Of a DNA stretch of 64,000 bases, positions 11,531 to 22,699 are shown one piece after another. The stretch comes from Cycas panzhihuaensis (taxonomy: Eukaryota; Cycadophyta). The DNA lies in NCBI GenBank assembly GCA_023213395.1, contig CM041465.1, forward strand, positions 123,077,741-123,141,740. The letters run 5' to 3'. The translations under genes were made by a program, and so were the position numbers. The notes beneath the pieces were generated by a model. It had not been told where the DNA came from and did no database searches. It saw only the letters and a list, made by a program, of their open reading frames with translations. Position 1 is the first letter of the stretch; each line of letters begins with the position of its first letter.

Positions 11531-12101
11531 ATTTGATATAAATACTAAGTCCATAAAATAATAAATGTGGTCAAATTACTCATGGAAGAAAAAAAAAAAA
11601 AAGGGGGCATATGATGTAAATGAGAGAGGAATTCTTAGGGAGGAGGGAATAGGTTCTGAAAGCCACTTCCCTTATGTCTAGTCCTTATTTAATAAACACA
11701 CTTGGTTATCAATGCGATAGTGAAGTAATTAATGGATCCCACTCCTTTGTATATGTTTATTCCTATAATGGGGTAGAGTATTGAATAATGATGGTTTTCA
11801 GGAAAAAGAGAGAACCTTATTTTTGGAGATGATGGGACTTTTATTCTTTTATTTTACTTTGGGTTTCTTCATTCATTTAAAAATTCTAATTACTACATTG
11901 AGAAATGAAGGAATGAGAGACTAGTTGGTATAGGCTAAGAGATGATTGATGCTAGTTGATAGATAGTACTTACAAGTGCGATTTTGATCTCTTTTTGGTA
12001 TGTGCAATATAGTCCTTAACACTAGTAAATATAATAATATTATTTACTAGTAAAGTCTTAGAGATATTATAAGTATTTTAGTTGCTACTATACTTAGTAT
12101 A
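11531..12101. other. unassigned DNA with A14G5 tract
   Basis: A run of about 14 A followed by GGGGG (about 11589-11607) is the only notable feature. It resembles a polypurine tract but cannot be tied to an element. No coding frame is visible. Confidence 0.4.
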
Positions 12102-12740
12102 TGGGGGCTATTTCTATGATGAGAAAGCTTATGATATGTGGCATGTGATGATGGCTTAGTTTGGGATGTAGCATTAATAGTATATGATGACAACTTAGTT
12201 TGGAACTATGCATCAATAATTTAGTTTAGGATCAACTATGACAGTGAGCTATATATGTTGTATATAATGGTGGCTTGGTTAAGGACCATGCATTGAGATT
12301 GTATGGTCTATGATCATTGACTTGAATTAGCATGGTTAAGGACCATGTATGCTTCTGTTAATTTTTAGTTTTAACATGTTAACATAAGGGAAGGCCATGT
12401 GCAGTGTGTTACTGCTAGATAAGTCATAGTACTACTATATTGAGAAATATGGTTGTTTGTATGGATAAGCTATTTAAATGTGTTAATGATCTAAGATGAA
12501 GTAGAGAGTTAAGAGCTAGAAAGTACTCTAGTATCAACCATAGTACATGCCTTATCTCAAGGGTAGATATTCCTAATGAATTTTAAATGGTTGGGTGGTG
12601 AATACCTCCAAGTAATTTGGCTTTTCCCTATACAAAAGATAAATACTCTATCTTAATAATGTATAAACAATGTTATGAACCTATATGATGATTATCTAGT
12701 TGGTGTCTATTTGCTCTTTATGAAATATTGCATGCATTAA
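12102..12740 (+). mobile_element. family-X LTR, left part (split by Gypsy-B)
   Basis: From about 12102 the sequence matches the copy at 61180-61780 in order. Shared blocks include GGGGCTA, GATAGTGAGCCATATATGTT, GAGTTAGAG/GAGTTAAGAG, AGTACTCTAG, TTTTAAATRGTTRGGTGG and AATACCTC. The LTR is interrupted at 12740 by Gypsy-B and resumes at 19479. The 5' limit of the LTR is not determined. Confidence 0.6.
12736..12740. repeat. Gypsy-B target-site duplication, left copy
   Basis: ATTAA directly precedes the left LTR of Gypsy-B. The identical ATTAA at 19474-19478 follows the right LTR. Confidence 0.9.
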
Positions 12741-13790
12741 TGATCTGAATTTGAATAGAAAAGTGAAGACTTGGTCTAATTAAAACAAATTCAGGAACAA
12801 TATACAATATCTTATATTATATTTTAAAAATATTTATTTTTCCTTACAAAATTTTGTTATTTTTCTTCACTCTACTGAGCATGAATAGAACTGCTACATA
12901 TTTGGGATAAAGAAATATGTATTGGGCACAACTAGGCTATTGTGTCTCGTCTACAATGGTCACCCTCTACTTAGTTGCATGCTCGCTATTGGGAGTTTTC
13001 CAAATTAGGGTGTCTTTTAGGGATTTCTACGATTACCTCTTCTCTCCCTAGTTACACCCAAAGTTTACTCAGGTCTCCTCTCTTCCCTATGAATAGGTCT
13101 GGACCTGCGTTGTTTTGTTTATATTCTTTTCCTTTATCTATTACTCTTCTGTGAATGCTACTTATCTCTAGGAAATAGCAAACTCCCTTCATCTTAAAGA
13201 CTGCTACCCTTCTCTTTTCTTTCTCTTTGCTCTTTTCTAAGACATTGTAGACTCCACATGTGCCTTACATGCCTTTTATATGTCCATGTATTCAGCCTTC
13301 CATCTTCTATGCATTCTCCATTTAAATCTTCATTTTTCTTTAAAAATAACTGATGAAAAATAGTTTATAAAACTATTTTCTAACTTCTCAATAGGTGTCT
13401 GTCTATTCTGGACATTTCTAGTGATCATACGATCACTTTTAAGCCATTAGATCTTCATCTGGTCATGCCTAGTCATAGTCTAGTTGTACTTGGCTATAGT
13501 CTAGTCACACCTAGTTGTAATTTGGTCGCACTTGGTTGCACTTTGGTCGCACCTGGTTACACTTCAGTCATACCTAGTTCTAGTTCAATCATACCTGTGA
13601 ACTTCTGGTTGCACCTGCATATGTTTTTTATCATATTTATAGACTTCTAGTTGCACCTATAGACTTTTGGTTACACCTGCAAATTTCTAGTTACACCCTA
13701 TCAAATATGGTCACATCCTAAATGCATTTTCTCTGCTTTTTAGTAGTTGAAATTACATTCTTAAGATTTAATAGATTTAAAAACAAATTA
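12741..13790 (-). repeat. Gypsy-B 3' LTR (left)
   Basis: The plus strand begins TGATCTGAATTTG and ends AAACAAATTA, where the terminal CA has become TA. It pairs with 18476-19473. This copy carries an indel of about 65 bp near 13050-13120 that is absent from the other LTR. Confidence 0.9.
13400..13720. repeat. degenerate 21-bp tandem repeat in the Gypsy-B 3' LTR
   Basis: Units like TCTGGTCACACTTGGTTGTAG repeat at about 21-bp spacing. Because the period is a multiple of three, one frame reads as heptads such as SLVVLGY and SLVTPSC. The same array occurs in the other LTR at 19085-19400, so it predates the insertion. I do not regard the open frame as a gene. Confidence 0.8.
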
Positions 13791-13806
13791 GAACTCCCTC
13801 TTTTTA
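13791..13806 (-). promoter_or_regulatory. Gypsy-B polypurine tract
   Basis: On the minus strand AAAAAGAGGGAGTTC immediately precedes the 3' LTR. This is the expected position and composition of the primer for plus-strand DNA synthesis. Confidence 0.8.
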
Positions 13807-13889
13807 TGAGTTCATAGCCTTATAAACCTTATAAATGTAAATGAGGAAATTTAATTCTTCCTTTCTCCCTATTATACCATTTTGCTTTG

Positions 13890-16800
13890 TTGGGCACTTA
13901 TCCTTTTTCTGTAATCTTGAAGGAATCAATTGTACCTCTTCTAGTCTTGGTCTACTTCTTTTGAAGAATGTAATCATTTTGTATTGGTTCTTCTTTCTCC
14001 ACTTGCAATTCTTCTAGATTTGGCAAAAGTGGAACTCTGTCTTCATCTTCATCAAATATGGATGGCTCGAATATCTTTAGATTCTTAATGTTCATGACTG
14101 AATACATCTTTATGAATTCTGGAAGTTCAAGCTGAAAAGTATTTCTCCCAATCTTCTTCAATATTGAAAAGGGACTATAACAAATAGGCTTTAGCTTTTT
14201 ACCTTCACCTTGTAATCTTTTCTTATTGAGATGCAACCAAACTCGATCTTCTTCCTTAAAGGAATGGTTGGTTATATGTACATCATGCCTTTGTTTATAT
14301 CTCTACTGAGATTTTTGAAGCTACTCCTCAACTTGTTGATGGACTTTTCAAATTCTTTCCAAGAATCTTTGTGCCTTATCTTATCCTTCTTCATCCTTTC
14401 CATTTCCTGTAGTAAGTTGAGCTAAACATTCTAAATCAAATAGACTTATAGGCAAAAATCCCAAATATACCTCAAATGGTAATTTCTGAGTTGAGCTATG
14501 GGCTACTCTATTGAAGATAATTTGTAGGTATGGGAGACTTTTATCCTAAGTCTTAGGATACTTGCCATTATATCCTTGTAATAGTTACACCAATGTATTA
14601 TTGACAACTTTAGTCTAGCCATCTGTTTGAGGATGAAAGGCCATGCTTATCTTCAACTTTATGTCCATCATTCACCAAAGAATTTGCCAAAAATAACTAA
14701 AAAATCTATTGTCTTGATTAGAAATAATTGAGTTGGGAAGCCCAAAATGCTTCCAAATATGCTAGAAAAATAATATAACTATGTCTTCTTTTATATGTAT
14801 CTTCCTACATGGAATCAATGCCACTATTTTATCGAATCGATTAATAATAGTAAATAAACAATCTATACCATTTTTGGTCTATAGTAGTCCTCTGAGGAAA
14901 TCCATGGAGATACTTTCCCATGGTCACGATGGAACCTGAAGTGAAGTGTATAATCCAAATTGCCTATTAGCCAGATTTGATATGCTACATAATATACATC
15001 CTCATATTACTATAGTCACATCCTACTTCATATTGGGCCAATGCATATATCATTACAAATTTAATAATATTTTTCTCACTTCAAAGTGTCCTACGACTTA
15101 AGAGGTGTGAGCTTCTCTTACCCACTTCATTCAGTCTACATGCTTTGGAATGTAAAGCTTATCAAGCTCAAAAAGTAGACCATCTTTCAACTGAAAATCA
15201 GTAACTACTTTTCCCTATTGTAGCTGCTCTAAGATATGCTTGAATGCCTCATCTTCTAAGTACAAATCAACATATTCATCATGGCAGAAAAGCTAAAATT
15301 ACATAGCTACTAATAAGCTTGAAATACCTTGCTATTGAGGAGGTCTAGACAACAAGTCTATAATTTTGTTTGATATGCCTTTCTTGTATTTAACAGCGAT
15401 GTGGAACTGCTGTAAATAGGACATCCACTTGTGGTCGGTGTGGATGACCACCTCTTTTCCCAACAAGTAAGGTCTCCAATGCTTAACTACTTGATGTAAT
15501 GCATATAGCTTCTTATCGTAAGTTGGGTAGTTTATGACATCTTCATTAAAAGTTTATGAATGGTATGTAGCCGATCTTTCCTCTTGCTTCAACATTGCTC
15601 CCATGGTATAGCCTAAAGCATCGGTCTCAAACTCGAATAGCTTCTGTAATAAGGGTAAAGCCAATACTGATGGCTCATAAATTTTTTGCTTTAAAAGCCT
15701 AAACACTTTCTCTTGTTCATTACCCCAAACGAACTTTGCATGCCCTCATGTCAGTGCATATAGAGGTGTTGTAATTTGAGAGAATTTGAAAATAAATTTC
15801 CTTAAATATTGACATGCACTAATAAAACTTCTTACCTCTATGGTTGTTTTGGGTGTGGGCTAATTAAGAATGACTCAAATCTTTGCTGGGTCAATCTTTA
15901 ATTCTCCTCCTCTAACTACAAAACCCAAGAAGATAAGAGATTACTTTTTAGACTCATACTCCTTTAGAATAAGTTTTAGCTAGTACTCTTGGAGAACTTT
16001 GAGTACTTGCTTAATATATTAGAGGTGCTCCTCCCAAGTATGGCTAAAATTTAAAATATCATCCAAATACACAATTATAAAGTCATCAATAAAGGGTCTT
16101 AATACCCTATTCATCAACCTCATGAAGCTGGCATATGCATTGCATAAACCAAAGGGCATCACCATCCATTTGAATAGCCCTTGCTTCAATTTGAAGGTTA
16201 TCTTTCAAGTGTCCTCCTCCCAGATTCAAAACTGATGGTAACCTGATTTCATGTCTAACTTGCTGAAATATCTTACGAACTGTAGTTGGTCCAACAAGTC
16301 ATCTATCTAAGGTAAGGGATGTCAATTCTTTATGGTGATCTTGTTTAATGCCTAGTAGTCAATGCACATTCTCCATCCACCATCTTTTTTTGGCACTAAA
16401 ACAATAAGTGAACTACAAGGAAAATAACTCAGCTTTATCACTTCTTACTCCAAGAGTTCTTGAATTTACTTCTTAATCTCTTCATTCTCTAAAACTAAGT
16501 TTTGATAGACGCTAAGATTGGGCAAAGATGAATCAACAACTAGCTAGATTTCTTGTTCAATTACCCTTCTAGGGGGCAGCCCTTTTGACTCATAGAATAT
16601 GTTATTATACCTATTCCTTAGGCCTTCGATTTGCTACACTTGTTTCCTTTCCAATGCCTACGTTGAGGACTCTACTTGCTCATTTTCTTCCGTATTCTTC
16701 TTCACCATTAGCAACATAAATTTCGCACAAGCATTAATCAAACTTTTCACTTGTTGGGAGGATATAAGGGTGATCTTCCTTTGTGGCTTTGATGCATTGA

Positions 16801-18370
16801 TCAAATATGATTTCCTATCTTTGATGAGTCGAATCTTTTGTAACCTCCTATGATGGACTCCATCTCTATCATAAAGATATAGGCTGCCAAAAACAACTTG
16901 ACAAACGTCCAAAGGAACCACTTCACATTCAACTTCATTACTGAACTTTTTAGAAATTACAAATTTGAACTTACATTAGTGAGTAACTTGTAGCTCTGAG
17001 TCTTTTTGTAGCCATCCAAAAGGATACGGTTTTAGATGTATATGCATCTTTAATCCCAGCTTCTTTACTAACACCTTGGAGATTAAGTACTTTTGGCTAT
17101 CTCCATCAAAGATGGCATCGACCATACTTTGCTTCACTTGGATTCTCACCATGAAGAGTTCCTCTCTAATATTTAGATCAACTTATTACAGGCTATTTTT
17201 GGGCTTAGCATTAGCCATAAGCATCAGCTTCTCATTGGCTCCTTTAGTGTCACAAACATCTTCATCTCCTATAGAATTAAGTAAAGCTTTATCTTCTGCT
17301 TTAGCTTTATCTTTTCCCTTGTTCTTGGACCACTTCTTTGGAAGTAAAAAGCAACAATCATCTATGATGTAAACCACTCACTTACAATGCGTGCATGAGA
17401 CATTGATTTGAGTGGTGTTGGCTTGTTTTTTCTTGCCAAAACCCCCAATAGATTACTATCCAACTTTTCCTAAAAAGTTCTTTCCTTGAGCAAGTTTATT
17501 GCTACCTTCTTGAGGTGCAAACCTTTTCATCTCTGTGTACACCTTCTTATTCCTTTTCTCTATGGTAATCACTTTCTTGTTGGCTTCATCAAGCAATTTA
17601 ACTTCAAACAATTGAAGTTCTTATTGAATATGTTGGTGCAACTTACCAATATATTTTAGCATTATATCTTTACCAAGAAAAGAGATGCTCAACACAATAG
17701 TTTGCTTCTAAAATTCTATTATGTAGTCTTGGATATTTTTTCCTCTTTCTTGTTGATAATATTTCCATTTAATTATTTGCTACTCTTCATACCCAATAGG
17801 GTAGAATTGCTTCTTTATGAGGGCTTTAAGTTGCTACCATGTGATTTCAACCATATTATGGCATTTGAGGTATGCATTGCACCAAACTAATGTATGTTTA
17901 AATAATTTTAACCTAGTAAAAGTGATTTTCTACTGGTTTTTATACCCAGAAATTGAAAATTAAGTTTCTAGTTCATCCTACTAACCATCTAACTTTTTAG
18001 CATCTAAGGTTCCATCATATATGGGCAATTTAAGTTTTGCTTCTACCTTGAATGGATACACTGTCGTTGAAGGACTTTCATCTTCTTCTTTTTTAGCTTA
18101 CTGGTATTCTACAGGTTCTTCACATGTCTCTTCTTTTACTAGTTTATCTTCTTCTTTCTTCTTACCTTTGGCAGTTGAAGAAAATGCACCTTATTGAGAA
18201 ACTAGCTACGCCACAAGCTGAGTCAACCTGTCGAAGTGTTCCTCCATCTTTATGAACCTTTTCTCCATCTCTTGCTCTAATTCAGCTATCCTCCTTCACT
18301 ATCTATGCTCTTTCTCAAGTGATTTAGTTAAACGCTTACTAGTCAATTGGTATTGAAACCTAGTTTTCAT
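13890..18370 (-). pseudogene. Gypsy-B gag-pol polyprotein remnant
   Basis: The ATG at 18370 lies about 85 bp after the PBS and opens MKTRFQYQ. Gag follows with a charged coiled-coil-like stretch (EQEMEKRFIKMEEHF), the capsid-like segment (LPIYDGTLDA, LKLFKHTLVWCNAYL) and an altered zinc knuckle near 17400 (CTHC, then DDCC). The RT has an intact YLDD box at 16058-16069. RNase H lies near 15.4-15.8 kb. Integrase runs from about 15.2 to 14.4 kb (MDFLRGLL, SNQDNRFFS, FHPQTDG). Its catalytic Glu, normally after DGxT, is Lys (AAA at 14609-14611). The tail (SPFSILKKIGRNTFQLELP, then FKITEKG) suggests a chromodomain remnant. Stops are frequent. Confidence 0.88.
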
Positions 18371-18454
18371 AAAATCTTTTGTACAATAAAATAAAGATGT
18401 TTTTTTTTCTCTCTTTCTTCAAAAATCCCTAAAATCTAAAGGGTTTTAAAGACT

Positions 18455-18468
18455 GAGCTCTGATACCC
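18455..18468 (-). promoter_or_regulatory. Gypsy-B primer-binding site
   Basis: The minus strand reads GGGTATCAGAGCTC just inside the 5' LTR, matching the initiator Met-tRNA PBS TGGTATCAGAGC except at its first base. Confidence 0.8.
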
Positions 18469-18475
18469 AAAATAT

Positions 18476-19473
18476 TGATTCAAATTTGAATGGAAAAGTG
18501 AAGACCTAGTCCAACTGAAATAAATTCAGGAATAATATACAATATGTTACATTATATTTTGAAAATATTTGGTTTTCCTTATAAAATTATGTTATTTTTC
18601 TTCATTCTACTGAGTATGAACATGATTGCTACATATCTGGGATAAAGAAATGTGTGCTGGGCACAATTGGGCCACTACGTCTCATATGGAATGGTTATCG
18701 TTTACTCAATTACATACTTTCTATTGGAAGTTTTCCAAATTAGGGCATCTTTCAGGGACTACTACGACTACCTCTTCTCTCCTTATTTTATTTCTATGTT
18801 TTTCCTTTGTCTATTCCTCTTTCGTGGTTATTGCTTGTCTGTGGGAAATGGCAAACTCCATTCATCTTAAGATTGTTACCATTCTCTTTTCTTTCTCTCT
18901 AGTCTTGTCTAAGACTCCGTAGACTCTACATGTATCTTACTTGCCCTCTGTGCCCTCCATGCATCTGTGCATTTGGCCTTTCCATCTTCTGTGCATTCTT
19001 CATTTAAATCTTTATTTTTCTTTAAGAATAAATGATGAAAAATAATTTATAAAACTATTTTATAACTTCTTGACAGGTGTCTGTCTATGCTGGATGTTTC
19101 TAGTAATCATATGATCACATTTGAGCCATCAGATCATTGTCTAGTCACACTCAGTCGAAGTCTGGTTGTACTTGGTTATAGTCTGGTCACACTTGGTTGC
19201 AGTTTGGTCACACTTGGTTGTGCTTTGGTCGCACCTAGTTTTAGTTCAGTTGCACCTAGTTCCACTTTTATAACACATAGTTCTAGTTCGGTCACACTTG
19301 CGTACTTCTGGTTGCACCTGCATATGTTTCTCATCACACCTACATACATCTAGTTGCACCTGTAGATTTTTTGTTACACCTTATCAAACATGGTTGCATC
19401 TTGAATATGTTTTCTCTACTTTTTAGTATTCCAAATTATGTTCTTAGGATTTAATAGATCTAAAAACAAATCA
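18476..19473 (-). repeat. Gypsy-B 5' LTR (right)
   Basis: It begins TGATTCAAATTTG and ends AAACAAATCA on the plus strand, with intact TG and CA ends. It would contain the element promoter, read leftward. It also carries the 21-bp repeat array (19085-19400), with heptads such as SLVTLGC in one frame. Confidence 0.9.
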
Positions 19474-19478
19474 ATTAA
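19474..19478. repeat. Gypsy-B target-site duplication, right copy
   Basis: ATTAA matches 12736-12740 exactly. Confidence 0.9.
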
Positions 19479-19666
19479 GATGGTGCTTTAGTTATATATT
19501 TAATTCTACATTGTAAAGAATAGATGCATATAGAGCAGTATCATAAATAGTATTCTTATATTCACACATTCTTTAGACTATTATCATGGTATATAGCTCA
19601 TCAGTCTTATGGCTTATTACATTATTATATTTTAAGTTTAGGTAGTCTAAAAGAAATTATAGTACA
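19479..19666 (+). mobile_element. family-X LTR, right part
   Basis: This is the continuation of the LTR interrupted at 12740. GATGGTGCTTTAGTTATAT through CTCATCAGTCTTATG and TTTAAGTTTAGG matches 61780-61939. It ends AGTACA, followed by a four-base spacer and a PBS-like sequence. Confidence 0.6.
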
Positions 19667-19670
19667 TTAT

Positions 19671-19681
19671 TGATATCAAAG
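19671..19681 (+). promoter_or_regulatory. family-X primer-binding site, decayed
   Basis: TGATATCAAAG resembles TGGTATCAGAG with two G-to-A changes. The second family-X copy has TGGTATTAGAG at the same place. Confidence 0.55.
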
Positions 19682-22649
19682 AAATTTTATTTTGTTATAT
19701 AGGGTACTTGATAAGTTGAATCATGATAGCTTCGTATTAGAGAAAATTAGTTTACTATTATCGTGATTAGCAAGGGTAAGGTTATTATATATTATTTCCT
19801 AACTCTCGAGAACAACATGGACATTATGATGTATAGGTATGTATAAGTATGCTTTGTTACTCTTTCACTTCATTGATTTGATACATCATGCTTTTAAATT
19901 GTTGAAGTGTGATTTGTTTGCTTACTTTGTTATTTACCTATGTGCTTATAACTAATGATGAGTATGACTTCGATTGATGGCCATTAGTCCATCCATTGAG
20001 CTCTTTAAGTAGGAACAAATGTTACTTTCCCCTTTTGTAATATTCTTTTTCCCTCATTTAGATCCATCAAATCCATCTTATTATCCTATATCACCTGTTT
20101 CTAATTATATCTACACTTAAACTTCTTCATTGATGAGTTTTAGCTAGATTACATATGTTTTTATTAAAAAAAAATTCATCTACTACCAAATCACTAGCAA
20201 TTTTGATAGCAATAGTGATACTGTGAATATATTTGTAGTATGACTATCACCTATCTAAATCTAGGTTTATCAATGATAGTTGGCACATTAATACAATTTT
20301 GGTAGTTTTGGTTAGACTACATTGGCCCTCAGTCAGCTCCTATTAGATTTAAATGGCCCAAGAGGCTAAATCTCACCTAAATCTTCACTTTCCCATGTAA
20401 ATTTACATCAAACCATAAACAAAACTCATAGATTTGGTTTGATGGATTTTGCCTACATTAGAGACTAAAAACCACCCACCCTACACCTTGGGTTCATCTA
20501 CACAATCCTCTTATTTTTTCATTAGAAAGAAGGAGACCAAGATAGATAAACACCATACTATTATACTGCTACAATTTCACTAGAGCTTGGTAATCTTGCT
20601 CTACATCTTATCACATTTTTTATAGTATCTTAGAAGCACTACACCAACTCAATTTTGGAAACCCTTGAAAGGGAATACTTGTAGCCATTATCCACTTCCA
20701 TCTATTTGAGATAGGTAATCCTTTCTCCTTATATTGGTATTTTGTTTTTAAGTTATCTTTGCTTCTCATTTTTTATGGCATGTTTCATATAAATTGGTAG
20801 GATTTGTACTTCCTTTTGGTATTATATGTCTTTTAAATAATAATTTATTTTCTTACTTATTTTTGCTACTTCATATACCGTTGGTTTTACAGTTGCAAAG
20901 GGGAAGGTAGTACCTAAGTACTCTTAGGGGGCCCACTAATATTTGGGGGACAAGAGCCATTCTAAGGGTCATTTTCCCTTTATTACTTGAAACTTTTAGT
21001 ATTATTTTATTTACTCTTAAGTTAGCTTTACACTATTAAGATATTATACCCATCTAGTTATCCTTTAGTAGAACAATCCTCCTTGCAGGTTTATAATCTT
21101 GTTATAGGAGGAAGAAGGAGGCTAAGAGTCATGTCCACTGCTAACCCAACCACTTGGAGCATCTTACCACAAATCCTTTCAACATCAAGCTACTAAGAGG
21201 CAAGGCCAAAACATCAAATTTATTCTTATATCTTTATTTTAGAGCACTTTAGTTTCACTTTTTTCTATCATAAGCATATTCGACAAGTATAAATACTATC
21301 AAATTTACTTTAAATTCATATAACAATTTTCTTTTGTTGTCATTTGCTCCTTAGGACACTCATAGAAAGTTGAAGGAAAGCTTAGCATAACCAACAATAA
21401 CTAATTCTACCAGGTACCCTCTCTTTTACTTAGTCCATTGCTTTAGTTCCATTTAAATCAAAAAAAGAAAGAAAGAAGTTTCTTCATTTCATTCTCTAAA
21501 AGGAAAAGAAGGAAAAAAGGAAAAGGAAAAAGCTTGGAAGATAGGCTTCTTAGGCCTATTTCCTTTTTTTTTCTTTGTAATTTTCATTCGAAAAAACATG
21601 GAGAAAATAAAAATAAAGAAGAAAGATTTGTATTTTCCTTTACTTTCCCCTTTCCCAAAAGAGAGAAGAAAAGAAAAGGAAACATTTGCATCTTTTTTCC
21701 TTAACCATATCAAATTGCATTACATTGTTTTAGGATTAAGAGTCCAAACCTTTATGTACAAATAAAATAACACCTAAATCATAAGAAGGGATCATATTAT
21801 TATGAGTCCCAAATCTATAGAGAAATATTGCAACCTTACCTAGAGTAAGTTGGTTGTTTTCATTGAAAAAGAAAAGCTTATAGTTGTATTTAGGCACATG
21901 TTATAATCCCCTTAGCTAACTATAAGTCCCTTAATCCAACACCATAAGCCAACTCGAATTCACTTGTATATACCAACTGCCCAAACACTAATTTCCCCTT
22001 AGTTTGGCCTCCTTTCCATGGGCCACTTATATAGTTCCCTTGCAACTATGCTTAATAAGCACGCAGATGCCCAAGTTAGTATCATGGGATATACCCACTT
22101 TCATTAGGTATTTTCACCTTAAGACTCTTAAATAAACAAAAGAAGTATCAATCCATCATACCAATGCTTTAAAGTGTTTCATCGGTGACCATACTAAGGA
22201 CTTGCCAATAGGAAAGCTTCTAGAACATCTAGGCATTTCCATCTTCCCCTCTCACCTTGGGTTTAGTTAAGGTCTTCACTTTGTATCACATAAGAACCCT
22301 ACTTTAATCTTTTCCTATTTAAGTTGGTTGATTATCCCTTTAATGTGATGCTTCTCTTGTCACTTACAAGGTCTTCTCCCCTTAAATTGTGATCCAACTT
22401 ATACCCCCATTTTATTAAGTGACCAAGAGTCACGAACAGTGGGCCACCATTCTAACTATGCATATGATTTATATGCCTAGGATTAGCCTCAATAGAAGCA
22501 CCATATCCTTATGAAGATCCTACCCATATAGGTGGTGATTCTCCATATTGTTCACATGACCTAATTGAGCTATATTAGGGCTCAATAAGCCCCCATGCCC
22601 ACATCATCGGGGGACCTCAACCTTATGATCTTGTTCAGGATCTATAGAA
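19682..22649. other. unassigned; family-X interior and/or Gypsy-D leader
   Basis: The first 60 bp resemble the sequence after the second family-X LTR. Beyond that I cannot assign the DNA. It contains a G-rich patch near 20925-20955 and a purine-rich tract of about 230 bp (21486-21713, dominated by A and G on the plus strand). The latter part may be the leader of Gypsy-D, but no LTR or PBS is evident. Confidence 0.4.
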
Positions 22650-22699
22650 AGTTCTATCTCCTTTTCTCACCCATTTCAAATAGTAAGGAGGGTAGATTC

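Larger units (their letters stand above)
12741..19473 (-). mobile_element. Gypsy-B, structurally complete Ty3/gypsy element
   Basis: This 6.7-kb element lies on the minus strand. It has two LTRs, a polypurine tract inside the left (3') LTR, an initiator Met-tRNA PBS inside the right (5') LTR, and ATTAA target duplications. The interior encodes gag, protease, RT, RNase H and integrase in gypsy order, ending with a possible chromodomain remnant. Roughly one position in seven differs between the LTRs over the first 200 bp by eye, so the insertion is old. Many stops make it non-autonomous. Confidence 0.92.

Noticed and set aside
13465-13650. 61-codon plus-strand open frame with heptad repeats
   Set aside because: It is produced by the 21-bp tandem array in the Gypsy-B LTR and lies antisense to the element.
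18626-18922. 98-codon plus-strand frame with hydrophobic stretches that looks like a membrane protein
   Set aside because: It lies wholly within the Gypsy-B 5' LTR and is not open in the other LTR.
19087-19353. 88-codon plus-strand open frame with the same heptads
   Set aside because: Second LTR copy of the same array; repeat periodicity explains the open frame.
21489-21713. 74-codon minus-strand frame rich in Phe and Lys
   Set aside because: Low-complexity translation of the purine-rich tract.
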